NCBI GenBank assembly: GCA_033297205.1
Contig: MU859169.1
Location: forward strand, 1-64,000
Source of the DNA: Pseudoneurospora amorphoporcata
Taxonomy: Eukaryota; Ascomycota; Sordariomycetes; Sordariales; Sordariaceae
Length of the DNA: 64,000 nt
Direction of reading: 5' to 3'
Shown piece after piece: positions 11,850 to 23,670 of the stretch. The position numbers and the translations under genes were made by a program. The notes below the pieces were generated by a model. That model did no database searches and was not told where the DNA came from. It saw only the letters and a list, made by a program, of their open reading frames with translations. Every line of letters begins with the position of its first letter. The stretch's first letter is position 1.

Positions 11850-12749
11850 TACGAATATTTGAATGGGCGCCTCGTTGACTGTAGTCGTGGTTTCCGCATT
11901 TACTCTCTGATGTATTGAACCCTGTTTGGTGGCTCGACGAGCCTTCGAGTTGAAATTGTTCGACGGGACTGATAAGAGCGTTGTACGCAGATGACTTTTG
12001 CGGATGTGTTTTTGTTATTTATTCTAAGTAGTCGGTTAGAATTACGTACGTTTCTCTCGAGCACTGCCTCTGTGTCACCAGCAGCTTCATTGTCCTTATG
12101 CCTGGTAAGGGCCGTACATTTGATGGAGAACAAAGGTGGTGAGGTGTCATAGAGACCAAGTGGCCGCTGAGCTGTCTTTAAACCTCCCTGAAGCATCGGG
12201 TGCCTAACCCATGTAATGGGGATCGATCAATGGATAAACGCAAATTCGGGATTTGAAGCAACTCTCTTGCTCTGGCAGCTTTTCTGACCAAAACCAAGTA
12301 ATTGTTTGCTTCTAAAAATGTACGTCGTCAAAGAACAGGTCTTTGACCCGGGTGTATTTCTTTGTCATCCGTAGCTGTTCATAGATTCTCAAGAGCAATT
12401 ATAAAATAAACCACTCTTGATATGCAAAGTTGCTGACAGATTCCTGTCAGTGATATTCATCCTCGATACCGCCAATTACTTTGAAGTCATTCCACGTTAC
12501 CTCGTACCCGTCCCCTTTCAGAATACTTCGCCTACGAACATTCAGGCGAGAATGAAACTCACCAAGAGCCAATAAGACAACCCCATCTAGGGATCTCTAG
12601 TAGTCTGGACTTGTCCTGCCCCCTGCTGTCAAGATAGAGAACGTGAGATACATCAAAGCCGTCGAAGGCGAGACACTGACGAACCGAAGGGATAGCGGCT
12701 CTTCTTCCTCTCATCTCACTGGAAGAAGCTGTGCGAGATCCCTCCGAAC
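11850..12749. other. Divergent gap between two hypothetical genes
   Basis: About 900 bases between a minus-strand and a plus-strand hypothetical gene, so it should contain both promoters. A minus frame at 11900-12196 has no family character. Nothing else recognised. Confidence 0.5.
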
Positions 12750-13292
12750 ATGAAAACCAGTCGATGCATGGTCTGCCAGCTGCGCGACTGGGTGTTAGAG
12801 ACCGGGCCCGGGAAAAAGGCCGCTTTGGCAGCTAAGAGCTACGGCTGGACCGTCTTGGAGCAGAAGCACCGTAAACAACGCCGAAAGAATACCGAGAAAA
12901 ACAACAATAACCATTACCATAACGACATAAATAACAATGGTAGCAGAAGTGCCAGGCGCGCAAGCTCTGACCAACTGTACGGTGAAGTACTACAAATGCT
13001 GCCTACCGAGGAGTTCAACAGATATGTCAAGGGCCGTCCCACTTCGATGATATCTCACGAGCCGAAGGGGGGTAGCCCCCGAAGCTCACCGCCGACGCGA
13101 CGCCGACCACCACCCCCGAAGCTTTCCCTTGTCATCCTAGGAGGGGGAAGAGGAGGAAGAGCAGGCCGAAGTGTACCATTAGTATATCCAGTCTCGCCAG
13201 TATCCACGGTTCGCCAGCCGAGCTCTCCACCCCCATATGAAGAGTTCCTTTCTCCGCTTTCCGAGTCTGGTGAGGAATGCCTCGGGCTGTAG
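12750..13292 (+). CDS. Hypothetical low-complexity protein with a PPPY motif
   Basis: An intronless 180-codon frame from an ATG. Residues 1-45 contain two cysteines (CMVC) and a basic stretch, followed by an Asn-rich tract (about 50-65), a plausible folded piece around QLYGEVLQMLPTEEFNRYV, then Pro/Arg/Gly-rich sequence. Near the C-terminus PSSPPPYEEF contains a PPxY motif of the kind bound by WW domains, which could link it to Nedd4/Rsp5-type ubiquitin ligases; this is inference from one short motif. No family recognised. Composition and clean ATG-to-stop length argue for a real, possibly lineage-restricted gene. Confidence 0.45.
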   Translation: MKTSRCMVCQLRDWVLETGPGKKAALAAKSYGWTVLEQKHRKQRRKNTEKNNNNHYHNDINNNGSRSARRASSDQLYGEVLQMLPTEEFNRYVKGRPTSMISHEPKGGSPRSSPPTRRRPPPPKLSLVILGGGRGGRAGRSVPLVYPVSPVSTVRQPSSPPPYEEFLSPLSESGEECLGL

Positions 13293-16200
13293 AAGAATAT
13301 AGCTGCCTGAAGGCTAGATCAACCGTTTGAAGCGTCGTCGTTTGGTCCACGTAGCCGTAGTCTAGAGCCGAGAACGAGCAAGCGGCTCTTCGAAGATCCG
13401 CGATAGGTTTATATCATAAGATGCCCTGTAACGTCAATGGATGACGAGTCCCGTTCGCTTCCCTGCCGTTACCGCCGTGTGTGAGACGTTTATTTTTCAT
13501 CCGATATCCAATAGTTGCGATCAAATAGCCGGTCGTCTCGAGTGCTAGACCACGAGCTGCCGTTGACGAGATCGAAGCCTTGCCGGTGGGTTACACGTGT
13601 AGTAGCGAACTGTGGGGGTTGGATCCAGGTAACCACAATGTGTACCTATCTCGAGGCTTCCAGTTTCTCTGTACTCTCATTCGTCAATACATATGCATGC
13701 CCTTGAATCTCTGCAAGCTGCTTTGTCAAGGGTGAACATATGTGCATATCACAGCATACGTAAACCGGTGAACCGGACGGCTGTAAGGTGTATGTGTCCT
13801 GATGTAAATACGTATGTACACCAGATGACAGGGCCTTGGCGTCCTATGTACACATGTCGTGAAGTCTAACTCGACGATAGTCCATAGGGCTGAAGGGTGC
13901 TGGGTGGGGTATCTATCATCATGGTGGAGGAGATCATAATGGGGAGAAGCCTGCGCTCACATTACATTGGACCAATCAGCTTCATGATATAGCTTGCCGC
14001 GGCGTGCGCCTCTAGATCATCCCAAAGGTGGCAGCTGAGCCCGCCGTGCCCGCTAGTTGGTCAGTTTAAGCACTTTCAAGATGGCTGGTCTGGGGAGGGA
14101 ACTATACACTGACTACCTTGGGTTGCCATAGACAAAACCTGAACGGTAAGTGTAAACAGAGAGCATCTTGTCAACAACAACAACAATGACGGACCAGGAC
14201 TGGACAGCCGTCTGTACGACCATGATCGCCTGTGAGTCAATGCCCGACCTGTCTCCTTCATTTTCCATCTCAGGCTGGGGCATTCGAGACGCAGCGACTC
14301 AGATTGGGGGCCCAGTTCCTCCCCTGTCCCTCTAGCGTTCTCGATATGCAAAGTTCTACTGGGGCAGATTTGCACGAGACCATATTGCGCAGGTATGCAC
14401 AACGATTGGCTGGTCTAAGAGACTTGGGGCCGTCAGCAAATCAGACTCGGAACTTCTCACTGGGGCGGGCATCCTACATATTTGGCCCACCGCGGTGGCT
14501 CAGCGCCTGGGGTTTGACCAGCAAGACACTCGCGATGTTACACCACGATGTTGAAGCGCCCCGCGCGTGCTGCGCATTCTCACAACCGACACTCGTCTAG
14601 ATGAGCTGTCCTGGACATTTATAGGACTGGAGTCGCCAGAACATGCCTGAAACCCACTGAAGAGGTCACTGTTGCAACACTGATTGTGGCCATGTCCTGC
14701 GCCGCCTTCACCTTCCCCTTGATTGGGAAGATATGGGTTATGGCCTCATAGGACATGCAGTGGACAAGTGGCCCTAGGGGAAAGGGATCCCCCAGACTTC
14801 CACATCACGAACAAACATCCCGAAACCGCAAATCGTCTGCCATACGTCCAGGTAGTCCTGCGTTTCCAAAGGTCGGATGGTGACCCCAAGCGACAGAGTC
14901 CTGTTTCTGATTTGCGTGTTCGGGCGGGATCTTTGAGCGTTTGTCGTCAACCCCTACGCGTTCCCGATAAACGGAAAATGGAGAATGACGGACGGGCAGC
15001 AGACAAAGAAGTTGATTGCGTCAAGGGATATTGGCTGTTCTTGATTGGAAGTTGAGATGTGAAGACGCGAATGGAGTGCTCAGCGTTGGCATCATCCCCA
15101 TGCTTCCCATGCCGACTTTCCCAGTTCTTGGGATAGGCCTGCGAAAAGTCCTCGTTGTGGAGATTGAGTTCGCTAGTCGAAGACTTCCGGAAGACTCCTC
15201 TGGTCCCGAAATGAGGTGCATCCAGACAGGGCTGACATGGGTCTTTGGGTTGGTCATCGGAGAATCAAGGGACACACTGGGGTGGAGCTGAGATGTTTGG
15301 TTGAATGCGATTGGCTACTGGCCGGTAGAGTAAGCACGGCGGGTACAAGCTGTCAATGTCCCGCTTTAACACCGCCTAACCGGCATCACACATCATGATC
15401 AACGCCGCAGCAAACAGCCTCTAGAACAGAGAACCAACGGTAAAACATGGCGAAACGAGCGAGACACTCAGAGTGACAAGAGGGGGCTGCCATAAAAAGA
15501 GATCGAGTGTGGCATTGCCGGCACCGTGAACCCCCGGCGTGGAAGAAGGAACGAAGGATCCGCGCTCAACCACTTCCATCCAATGGCGGGGACGCTAACG
15601 TGGAGCTGCGCCGCTTGACCCACCCGGACCCTGGACTGTCAGCAGGCAGCAACGTTCGGCCTCGCTCCATTCTCCATTTCTCATCACCCATCCTCCTCTC
15701 CCCAGCTTCGACTCCGGTGACCGTTCCGTCTCGTCCCCGTCCGCGATCCCTTTTCCTCCCTAGCCATCCCACCACAGCGTCCTCCTTTCATCCCGTTTAC
15801 TCTCTTTCCTGCCTGTTGATCTCGTCTGGTGTTTCTTGCCTGGGTCATTCGGACTGGACTTGATCAGTGCTATTGTTCCCATTCAGCACAGTTTGAACGA
15901 CATACTCCGATTTGTTAGCCAAGTACAGCAAACACAGCCTGCTACTGATACCAAAGCCTGAATACCAGCCCGATACCCAAACCCTTTCTAGGTTTCTTCC
16001 CAATCCCACCACCTCTACGCTACCGCACCTTTCCCCAGGATCCATCTTTCTCCTCTTCAGATCGCCGCCTCCATCGCCTGCTATCGTGATCCTATCGCCA
16101 GCGCCTCAACCCGACAACAAGCCTTGACGTCCGCGATTCCCAAGATATCCCAGACTCCGGTCAAAGTCGCCGGGCTGCCAGGGATTTGTCAGCTCAAGCT

Positions 16201-16500
16201 ATCTCAACATCAAAGTAAGCTATAGCCCGCCTGCTGGCAACTATCCCGCCCCGACCTCCACCTCCACAGCCCTTGGCCAATCCTGTCTTGCCTCGTCTTG
16301 ATAGGGGGAAGCAGAGTGTGGGATATCGTTGTGATACATCCGGTGTAGCATACATACTGCCGCTCCCTGTGACTCACTCGACCTTCTCGGTCTCCACGCT
16401 CACTCATCCTTACCTTGCAAGCTTTCGAGAGTTCGTTCACGGACTGACCAGAGGAAACAGTCGGCAACATAGCCCGTCAACTCCACACAACACAGCAATC
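13293..16500. other. Long gene-poor stretch and leader of the zinc-finger gene
   Basis: About 3.2 kb with no convincing gene. Short plus-strand frames (14232-14600, 14723-15055, 15507-15863) lack family features. From about 15600 the plus strand becomes C/T-rich, as in long fungal leaders. A strong donor (AAAGTAAGC at 16212-16220) followed by several possible acceptors suggests a leader intron upstream of the ATG at 16501. Confidence 0.5.
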
Positions 16501-18825
16501 ATGTCGAACCCTCGCAGGAGACCAGCGGGTGGCCCGACCCTCAAGACCAACATCCTCCTACAAAAGGGAGCTACCTTCCACTCTCCCGCCAACCCCGCCT
16601 CTGGGGACTCTTCTGAGCGCGTCTTCGTCCCGCCGTCGCTCCCTCGCCGCTCCCACACCAACTTGGACGATGTCATCGACTCCCGCTGCCGCCGTGTTGC
16701 CCTAACTCTGAACGCCATCGAGAGGCAACTGGCCTCTTCGAACGACACATTTGTCATGGCTAAGCAAAGTAGCGAGTGCATTCCCCCGCCTCGTGGGCTC
16801 CTTCAAAGAAACTTGGATTCGCCCATCATGTCTAAGGAGGCTGAGAACGAGTGCCGGATGCTCCGTCCACGGACACGCCGCTCATCTCGGCACCACGATT
16901 CCGACAGTGGTCTAGGAAGCTCGATTGCTTCTACTTCCGAGAAGGATGCCTCATCCAAGGCCAAGACCACGAGGACTTTGGCTGTCACCAGATCTGCTGC
17001 CGCTCGCTCCGCATCGGCACTCGATCTTCCGGGCCTTAGTGACCGTGCTACCAACCGCATCGTCGAGCACATCTTGAAGCCTCTGCTTGCAAAGCCGGCT
17101 CTGAAGGAGTTCCACTCGCTTGTGCTCGAGTGCCCCAAGAAGATTCAGGATAAGGAGATTTTGTGCCTAAGAGATCTCGAGAAGACTTTGATTCTCGTGG
17201 CTCCGGTAAGCGAAACTGTTGATCCATTGGACGTTAGGATGAATACTTACCGTGCGCTACTTTTAAAGGAGAGGACCAAAGCTGCAGGCTCATACCTCGA
17301 TTTCTGTCTTACGACAATCGACTGCCTCCAGGCTACCGTCCAGCACCTTGGCGACCGCGAGCTGACTCGCCCTCGCGAGCTCCCTTACACCAATGGATAT
17401 TTTGTTGATCTCGTCGACCAATTCTATAACTATGCTCGGCAGATTGCGGAAAGCAACAAGACCAAGGATGGCGCCAATGACATGGATGTTGATCCGTACG
17501 ACTCTCTCTTCTTCTGCAACTGTGGGGCTTGCGCTGACATTTACTTTAGCACTGATCAAATCAAGATCCACGGTGGCCCTCACATCAACGGCAGGCTTTC
17601 GGAACTGGTCCGCGTGAAGAAGAACGGACAGGCCATCTCCTTGGCCACTGGATTGCCCGTCGACCTTTGTGATAAGGCGCCGGAAAGCCCGGTCAACTTC
17701 AAGCGCTCCCAAAGTGAGGAGGCTCTGGATGAAGAGGAGGTTATGCGTTCCATGGCTCGCCGGAAGAAGAACGCCAGCCCTGAGGAGCTGGCGCCGAAGA
17801 GGTGCCGCGAGCCTGGTTGCAACAAGGAGTTCAAGCGCCCTTGTGACCTGACCAAGCACGAGAAGACACATTCCAGACCATGGAAGTGCCCGGTCAAGAC
17901 ATGCAAGTACCATGAGTACGGCTGGCCAACCGAGAAGGAGATGGATCGTCACCACAACGACAAGCACTCCTCGGCCCCACCTATGTATGAGTGTCTCTTC
18001 AAGCCTTGCCCTTACAAGTCCAAGCGCGAGTCCAACTGCAAGCAGCACATGGAAAAGGCCCATGGCTGGACGTACGTTAGGACCAAAACCAATGGCAAGA
18101 AGCCCAGCACTCTTCCCAGCTTGGGCCCCGATTCCGGCCATCCCACTCCTCAGCTCCAGAATATTGGCACCCCTTCGAGCGACCGCAGTATGAGCATCGC
18201 CACTCCCTCTGATGATTGGAACGCTGGGCTGTACCAGACCAGCATCGAGTTCCCTTCATATGCTCCCGAGTTCAACTTCAACACCATCCCACAGCAGCTT
18301 GAGCTTGACTATTCACCCATCGACAACGGCACTCCGTCAACGGATTCTGTCATGGACCACAATTCCGCTTATCAAGACCTCAACGAGTTCACGCTCATTG
18401 ATGACATCTACGGTGCGACTATGCAACTGCCCAACCAAGTCATCTCTCCCTTCTATCCCAAAGACATGGGACAGCATCTTGGCGCGTTCACCGCGCCTGA
18501 GCTTTGCCAGTCACATCACGCCCATATTTCTCCCATTGGGCAAGGAAACACGATGCTCTTCACGCCCCCTACTTCATTGGGCGAGATTGATGAGGGCTTT
18601 GAGGATCCAGATTTCTCCATGAGTAAGTGCAATAATGTTCCTGGCGACTTCATCTTGTATCCGCCCACCACCGGCGCCTACTCAAAACCCACATTCACTG
18701 AATCGCTCTTCGCGAACGAGGACATCCCGAGCTTGGCTGCTGGCTATTCCCAGCCATCGTCTCAGGACATTTTGCACGCTTATCAAGGTGACTGGACTTC
18801 GCACGACATGAATGGCTACTTTTAA
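16501..18825 (+). CDS. C2H2 zinc-finger transcription factor
   Basis: Predicted nuclear DNA-binding regulator of 774 aa, intronless in its coding part. The open frame continues upstream to 16273 only from a TTG; the first ATG, 16501, is preceded by CAATC and followed by a Ser/Arg/Pro-rich N-terminus. Zinc fingers begin at residue 435: finger 1 is C-x4-C-x12-H-x3-H (CREPGC...HEKTH), finger 2 has a longer C-to-H loop (CPVKTC...HHNDKH) and finger 3 is CLFKPC...HMEKAH. A CNCGAC cluster lies about 100 residues before them. Basic KRCR and RRKKN runs may serve as nuclear localisation signals. The C-terminal 250 residues are Ser/Pro/Thr/acidic, as in activation regions. The gene is recognisably of a conserved filamentous-fungal type, but I cannot name it safely or state its targets. 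Confidence 0.93.
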   Translation: MSNPRRRPAGGPTLKTNILLQKGATFHSPANPASGDSSERVFVPPSLPRRSHTNLDDVIDSRCRRVALTLNAIERQLASSNDTFVMAKQSSECIPPPRGLLQRNLDSPIMSKEAENECRMLRPRTRRSSRHHDSDSGLGSSIASTSEKDASSKAKTTRTLAVTRSAAARSASALDLPGLSDRATNRIVEHILKPLLAKPALKEFHSLVLECPKKIQDKEILCLRDLEKTLILVAPVSETVDPLDVRMNTYRALLLKERTKAAGSYLDFCLTTIDCLQATVQHLGDRELTRPRELPYTNGYFVDLVDQFYNYARQIAESNKTKDGANDMDVDPYDSLFFCNCGACADIYFSTDQIKIHGGPHINGRLSELVRVKKNGQAISLATGLPVDLCDKAPESPVNFKRSQSEEALDEEEVMRSMARRKKNASPEELAPKRCREPGCNKEFKRPCDLTKHEKTHSRPWKCPVKTCKYHEYGWPTEKEMDRHHNDKHSSAPPMYECLFKPCPYKSKRESNCKQHMEKAHGWTYVRTKTNGKKPSTLPSLGPDSGHPTPQLQNIGTPSSDRSMSIATPSDDWNAGLYQTSIEFPSYAPEFNFNTIPQQLELDYSPIDNGTPSTDSVMDHNSAYQDLNEFTLIDDIYGATMQLPNQVISPFYPKDMGQHLGAFTAPELCQSHHAHISPIGQGNTMLFTPPTSLGEIDEGFEDPDFSMSKCNNVPGDFILYPPTTGAYSKPTFTESLFANEDIPSLAAGYSQPSSQDILHAYQGDWTSHDMNGYF

Positions 18826-20140
18826 ATCAGACATGATGGGAAACCCGCAATTCACTGTGCAATGAGGCTCTATGCGTGCGACTGGACCCGGATGCTCCTT
18901 GAACCACCCACATAGTACAGGTTGGAAACTTGGATGCATTGCCGATACTAAAATGAAGATATGGAAAGAGGATATGTCACTCAATTCTACTCGATGAAAT
19001 ACTGGAGAGGAATGGGATTTGATTTCTCAGCGGGTTTGAATGGGGTTTAGCGATTTAAGGACTTGATATCCTCCTGTTATATTATGATGTAATGAATGCG
19101 AGCCCACGATCAAGTGCATTCGGAGGTGGCAGATGCAAACACGCATTTGTGGAAGAAGGGCAGAGGTGTGTTTGGCTGTTATGATATTATTGTATTTATC
19201 TAGGCAAAAACAGTCCCTCCTTCCTACTTCACATATTTTTCCAGATGGTTCAAATCGTGGTGTCTGGCTAAAAACAGTAGCCGGGGAGTTACCCGCGGTT
19301 TAGAACCAACACATGGCATAGCGATATCCGATCATGAACTGCACTTCTAGTTTTATAGTCTCTTCCGTAGTTATCGATAATCCAAATGCGTTGCTCTTCT
19401 CACGGCCTGTATCAACTCCATGTGCCATGACTTCGCCTGTTCATTTCAGCTTTCTCTCCGCACTTGAATTTCACCGCGAGATATTAATTATGCTTCTGAT
19501 GATTGACACCAGCAAGTTGACCCCTGCACGCCCGCTCACGCCCGCTTCACCCGGCCGAACCTGATGGTCGTTGGCGCCGTAATCCGTGCTCCACTCATCG
19601 GTAGAACTCCACTGAAACCGGCTGACTGAGCGGCCGGACCACCGGAGGCCGTCCCCAAAACCCTAGGTCCCGGCCTCGTGCCGGCGTTCGGCCGATGGTC
19701 CGTGCACCAAGAGCTCCAGTCCCGTTCTTTCAACTTGTGGTGGGGTCTTTTTCTAGCCTAGACTAGAGCAGGAGCCACTTTTGCAGTTTTGCAGTTTTGC
19801 ACTTCCTCCAAACTTCTCCGGACATCTTTTTGCTGCTGGCAAACCGAACGAGCCTTTTCACGACGATCCATCACCGCGCCGCGCTTTTTGTTGCGCGCTA
19901 CGTAACGACCGATGTCCTGAACGCGCTTGAATCGACGCAATGATCTGAGGGTTTTTCGTTGGATGCCGGTGGTTTGTCCTTTCTGGATTGGAACCATCAC
20001 GCTCGGGAAGTCGGTCGGTCGGGTCGGATTGGGTCTGACGGAGAGTGAGGAAGCAGAGATGACGGATGATTGGGATCTGAATTGGCACTTTGCTGTTCGC
20101 GGGCGGAGCTGTTACTCGGTCTTTTTCTCTCGTCCTCTTC
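18826..20140. other. Intergenic region downstream of the zinc-finger gene
   Basis: 3' end of the zinc-finger transcript, then AT-rich DNA and a GC-rich block at about 19540-19720. The minus-strand frames there (19536-19733, 19758-20000) have no family character. No gene assigned. Confidence 0.5.
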
Positions 20141-20335
20141 ATGTCTTCCTCTGCTTCCTCTCCCTCTCCTGCCAGAAACCAACCCGACCCGATACGCACC
20201 GACTTCCCCCTCTGCCAACATCTCAAGTGGTACGTTCCCTACTCTTTCTTATTTCCCCTCTTCCCATCCCGTCCTATCTCCCCAACCCCCGTATACCATG
20301 ATGATTTTCGCAGTTCGCGCTGCAACCCTCCATAA
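20141..20335 (+). CDS. Possible tiny Cys-containing protein (36 aa if spliced)
   Basis: An ATG at 20141 opens a short frame that reaches a good GTACGT donor at 20230; an acceptor TTCGCAG ends at 20313. Splicing gives 36 aa ending QHLKCSRCNPP. The 84-nt intron is a multiple of three and has no in-frame stop, so retention would give a 64-aa product instead. The start follows a pyrimidine-rich leader. No family recognised; this may only be the leader of an unseen transcript. Confidence 0.2.
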   Translation: MSSSASSPSPARNQPDPIRTDFPLCQHLKWYVPYSFLFPLFPSRPISPTPVYHDDFRSSRCNPP

Positions 20336-21213
20336 TTTGTAATAGGAAGAGCCGTATGAACCTCCCTGGGTCTACTTTCCCCTTCATCGGGAAGAGGGGA
20401 TCCCTCGGCTGGCCCTCTACCTAAGCTTGTCCCAGAAAGCCGCTTCTCTTCGGGGAAAACGCCTGCATCGTCATATGCTGGCGGGTATCTGGAGGATGGG
20501 GGGTAGTGTTTGGCTGGTGGGGTTGGTGGTGCTTATAAACTGGGTTTCTGAAGTATACAAACACAATACACCAATTTGAGCATCTTGGCGAATTTGTTTG
20601 TTTGATGACTTCAAGCTAACATTGCTTTCAGAGATAGGTTGTTGGCACGTTCATTCCGCCACGAGTTAATAGTTGTGGATGATGTGGTGGAATATTACGG
20701 TAGGTCGTGGGAGCTGTTGGTTTCTGGTGCCCCAACACTTGGGGAGCTTCCTTGACGGACTTACATACGAACGGGTCAAGATAACAATTCAATAACAAAG
20801 ATGATCCAAGACATTCACGTCCCTAATATCTATGTATGGCCTGTAAATCGTTGAAGTCACCTTCCTAATGCGCATCATCATCGACAGTTTCAAGGTGTCG
20901 CACTAATCACCCGGGCATCGAAAGATTCATGGTCTTGTGGTAATCAGATTTGATTTTGATCTATGACGAGAATGGCTCTAAATCCGTGTAAGACATAGGA
21001 AAGTAACTTGAGTATGAGGTCAATCCTCGCTTTGTAATTTGCATGCCATATTCGTCCGCATCTTGATGAGCTCAGATTGAAACTGGAAACGCCTACACGC
21101 CACCATACCACTTCCTCCCTTTTACCCTTCTACACACTAAAACGCAACTCTACTGTACACGCACAGTCGCCTGCGCACACACCTTTTCAAGGTTTCGTCA
21201 AGTGACGACGGAT
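20336..21213. other. Intergenic region before the mannosyltransferase stop
   Basis: About 880 bases, AT-rich in the right half, including the presumed 3' end of the minus-strand mannosyltransferase. No coding frame or RNA gene recognised. Confidence 0.55.
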
Positions 21214-23670
21214 CTACTTGGCGAAGTGGAGGTCATAGCCCAGCCACTTCCTCCGGTTAACCTCGGGAGCAGTCAAGCCAGGATATCCGTAGGTCAATGG
21301 CAAGAAGAAGTACCAGCCAAAGGCGACGAGGGCCATGATAACCGCAGTCGCGATCCAGGCGCCAGCCATGCTCTGGCCAGCAAGACGCTCTCGGGCGCTC
21401 AAGCGGCGCTTGGTAGTAGGGGCGACCTTCTTGCCCGACTTGCTGGGGTGGTAATCAGGCTCGGCAGAGTCGGTGCTAAAGAGAAACTCTACAACCGAGC
21501 CAGTAACGAGCGCCGAGGCAAGGTGAGCTGGTAGATAATGATGCAAGAAGAGTTGACGGCCCATAACGAAGAAGGGGAAGTAGTGAGTTGCCCAGGCGAG
21601 GAAGAAGAAACCTGTCGAGTTGTATAGGCGAGAACGGGTACCTAGAATGTCCTGATTAGCTTCGTGTCTCTCATCACCGTTATTCAAGAATGCGAGGGTT
21701 ACTTACGGCGATCCATGGCGTCAAGTCCACGGCGGAGCGAGAACTGATCAGCCAGAACAATGCCAACATAGATAGCCAGAACACTGCTAGCAAGCCACCA
21801 GCCAATGGGGTTACCAAGGAAGTAGATCTGCTGGCGAGTGTCGTTCTGCGTCCAGAAGCTCACACCGCGCAACAGGAAAGGCCACTGGTACGGCAGAGAG
21901 GCATAAGGATGGCTGCTTGTGAGCTGGTTATTGTGCCAGAACATAGACCGCTGCAGCTCGAACCATTTGCGCAGGAAGGGCAGGGTCTTGACCTTCTTCT
22001 CAGGCTTCGCGCGACGCGCATGGTCTGCAGGGAGAGATACGATGTCCTCAACAAGCCAGACGTTGGAGCTCTGTGCCAGTTGCTTGTTGCCATTGATTTC
22101 CTGCTGCTTATGACCCCAATCCGGAAGTGGCTTTGAGTGAGTCCACATGGCAACCTTGCTCGGGTTGTGGATCAGCTTGAAGTGGCTGGAGATACTCTTG
22201 AATTCCTGGTTGGCCTTTCCATGCTCGATACGGATCTCAAAAAGAGTGTCAGCCGCGCGGTCACCATAGGCATCTCCAATGGAGACGGTGGTGAATTCCT
22301 GGTTGGTAGGATAGTAAGGAGAAGCAACGTCGTGAGAGAGGAGGATGGTATCCGTGACGGTATGGCGAAGCCTCACGAGATCATGGTTCTTGATGTGGTG
22401 ACCGAGCTTCTGATCGTCCGGGCCAGGGGGGAGGATCTGCCAGTAGTTGTTGGTATCGTTGAAGGGATAGCCAGTCACCTGTTGCCCCTGGCTAGAAACA
22501 CGACCATCGTCGTACCTCAGCGGGTACTTGTCCGGGTGGCTGTGAAGGTAGGCCTTGGTCTCCTTGTGCCTGAGGCTGATGGTGTCATAGTAATCAATGG
22601 TGACAGCGTTGGCGAGCATAATGTTGTCACTGAGGGTCTCCTGGAATTCAGGGGTCATGAAGTCATCGCCAGGTCCAGAGCGAGTAAGGATCGAGAAATG
22701 AACCTGGAACCAGAAGAGGTAGAAGATGAAGGGCATGATGATCAGACCAAAAGCCCTAGCAGCAAAGTGCTTGCCAAACTGGGGCAGAGTCAGAGCGCCA
22801 CCGGGACGCTTGATGTCCAATAGATCCCACAAATCGATGCAGACGGCAGAGCCAATGGTGATAAAGGCGAAGAGGCCGACATACTTGGTGGAGATATCGC
22901 AAGAAAGGGCGAAGCCAGTCAGGATAAGCCATTTCCACCACTTCCTGGAGAAGGGCTCGTGCCTCAGCTTATGGAACTTGATGTAGCAGAGCAAGCTGCA
23001 CGCCATGGCAAAGACAAGGGTGGCATCGAGGAGGATCAGGCGCGTCTGGCCAATGTGAGCATTGTCAAGGAGGACAAGACCGGCGGCAATCAGGCAAGCA
23101 GGAAGGCTGTAGCCTGACTCCCACATGATCATGTAGACAACCGAGACGGTGAGGGCGCCGAGAATGGCGGGCAGAGAGCGAAAAGCGACATAAGGGACCT
23201 TGTTGCGGATGTAGGAATCGCCAATGTTCTCGAAGTGGAAGTGGCCATCATAGCCGACCAACCAGCCCATGAAGGCAAAGAGAAGCTTGCCGAATGGAGG
23301 GTGGACATCGAAGAAGTATGTTCTCTCGAGATAGTAGGACGCGAACTGTTGACGGCACATGTCAGCCATGGCCAATGGATATATGGTTTACCCGGGTCAT
23401 CAAGGTACCTACCTTTCCAAAATGGACTTCATCGAAAACGACCTCATCGGGATGGCTGATGCCCCAGAATCTGGTAAGGAAAGCCAAGCCGGTGATGAGG
23501 CCTAGGGCAAGTTTGTATTCGAGTTCGGAGCCGGATTTGGCTGGAGCAATGGCATTCGGAACTTTGTCGATCTCGACATCAGAGGAAATGCCATTCTTGG
23601 CTTTCTTAGTCGAGACGGGCACGTTCCTCTGGCGTAGAGCGGCCTCGGGCGTTGCTGTTGTGGAGGCCAT
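21214..23670 (-). CDS. Dolichyl-phosphate-mannose protein O-mannosyltransferase, Pmt4 type
   Basis: ER membrane enzyme that transfers mannose from dolichol-phosphate-mannose to Ser/Thr of secretory proteins. Three exons (23670-23413, 23345-21707, 21641-21214) give 774 aa; introns are 67 and 65 nt with CTGAC/CTAAT branch sites. The catalytic acidic pair is present in VVFDEVHFGK (Asp80, Glu81), completed by the first splice into the loop ending YFFDVHPPFGK. Multiple TM helices follow, then a soluble MIR-domain region at about 330-520 (with SSQGQQVTGYP and NYWQILPP) and a C-terminal TM block. The GPGDDFMTPEFQETLSDN segment is characteristic of Pmt4, which acts as a homodimer on membrane-bound substrates in yeast. 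Substrates probably include cell-wall proteins and sensors. Confidence in the family is very high. Confidence 0.96.

Noticed and set aside
16273..16500. N-terminal extension of the zinc-finger protein
   Set aside because: Starts from TTG, not ATG; the stretch is pyrimidine-rich leader and may contain an intron.
17290..18141. 283-codon minus-strand frame
   Set aside because: Antisense to the zinc-finger coding region and without family features.
22137..22823. 228-codon plus-strand frame
   Set aside because: Antisense shadow of the Pmt4-type gene.
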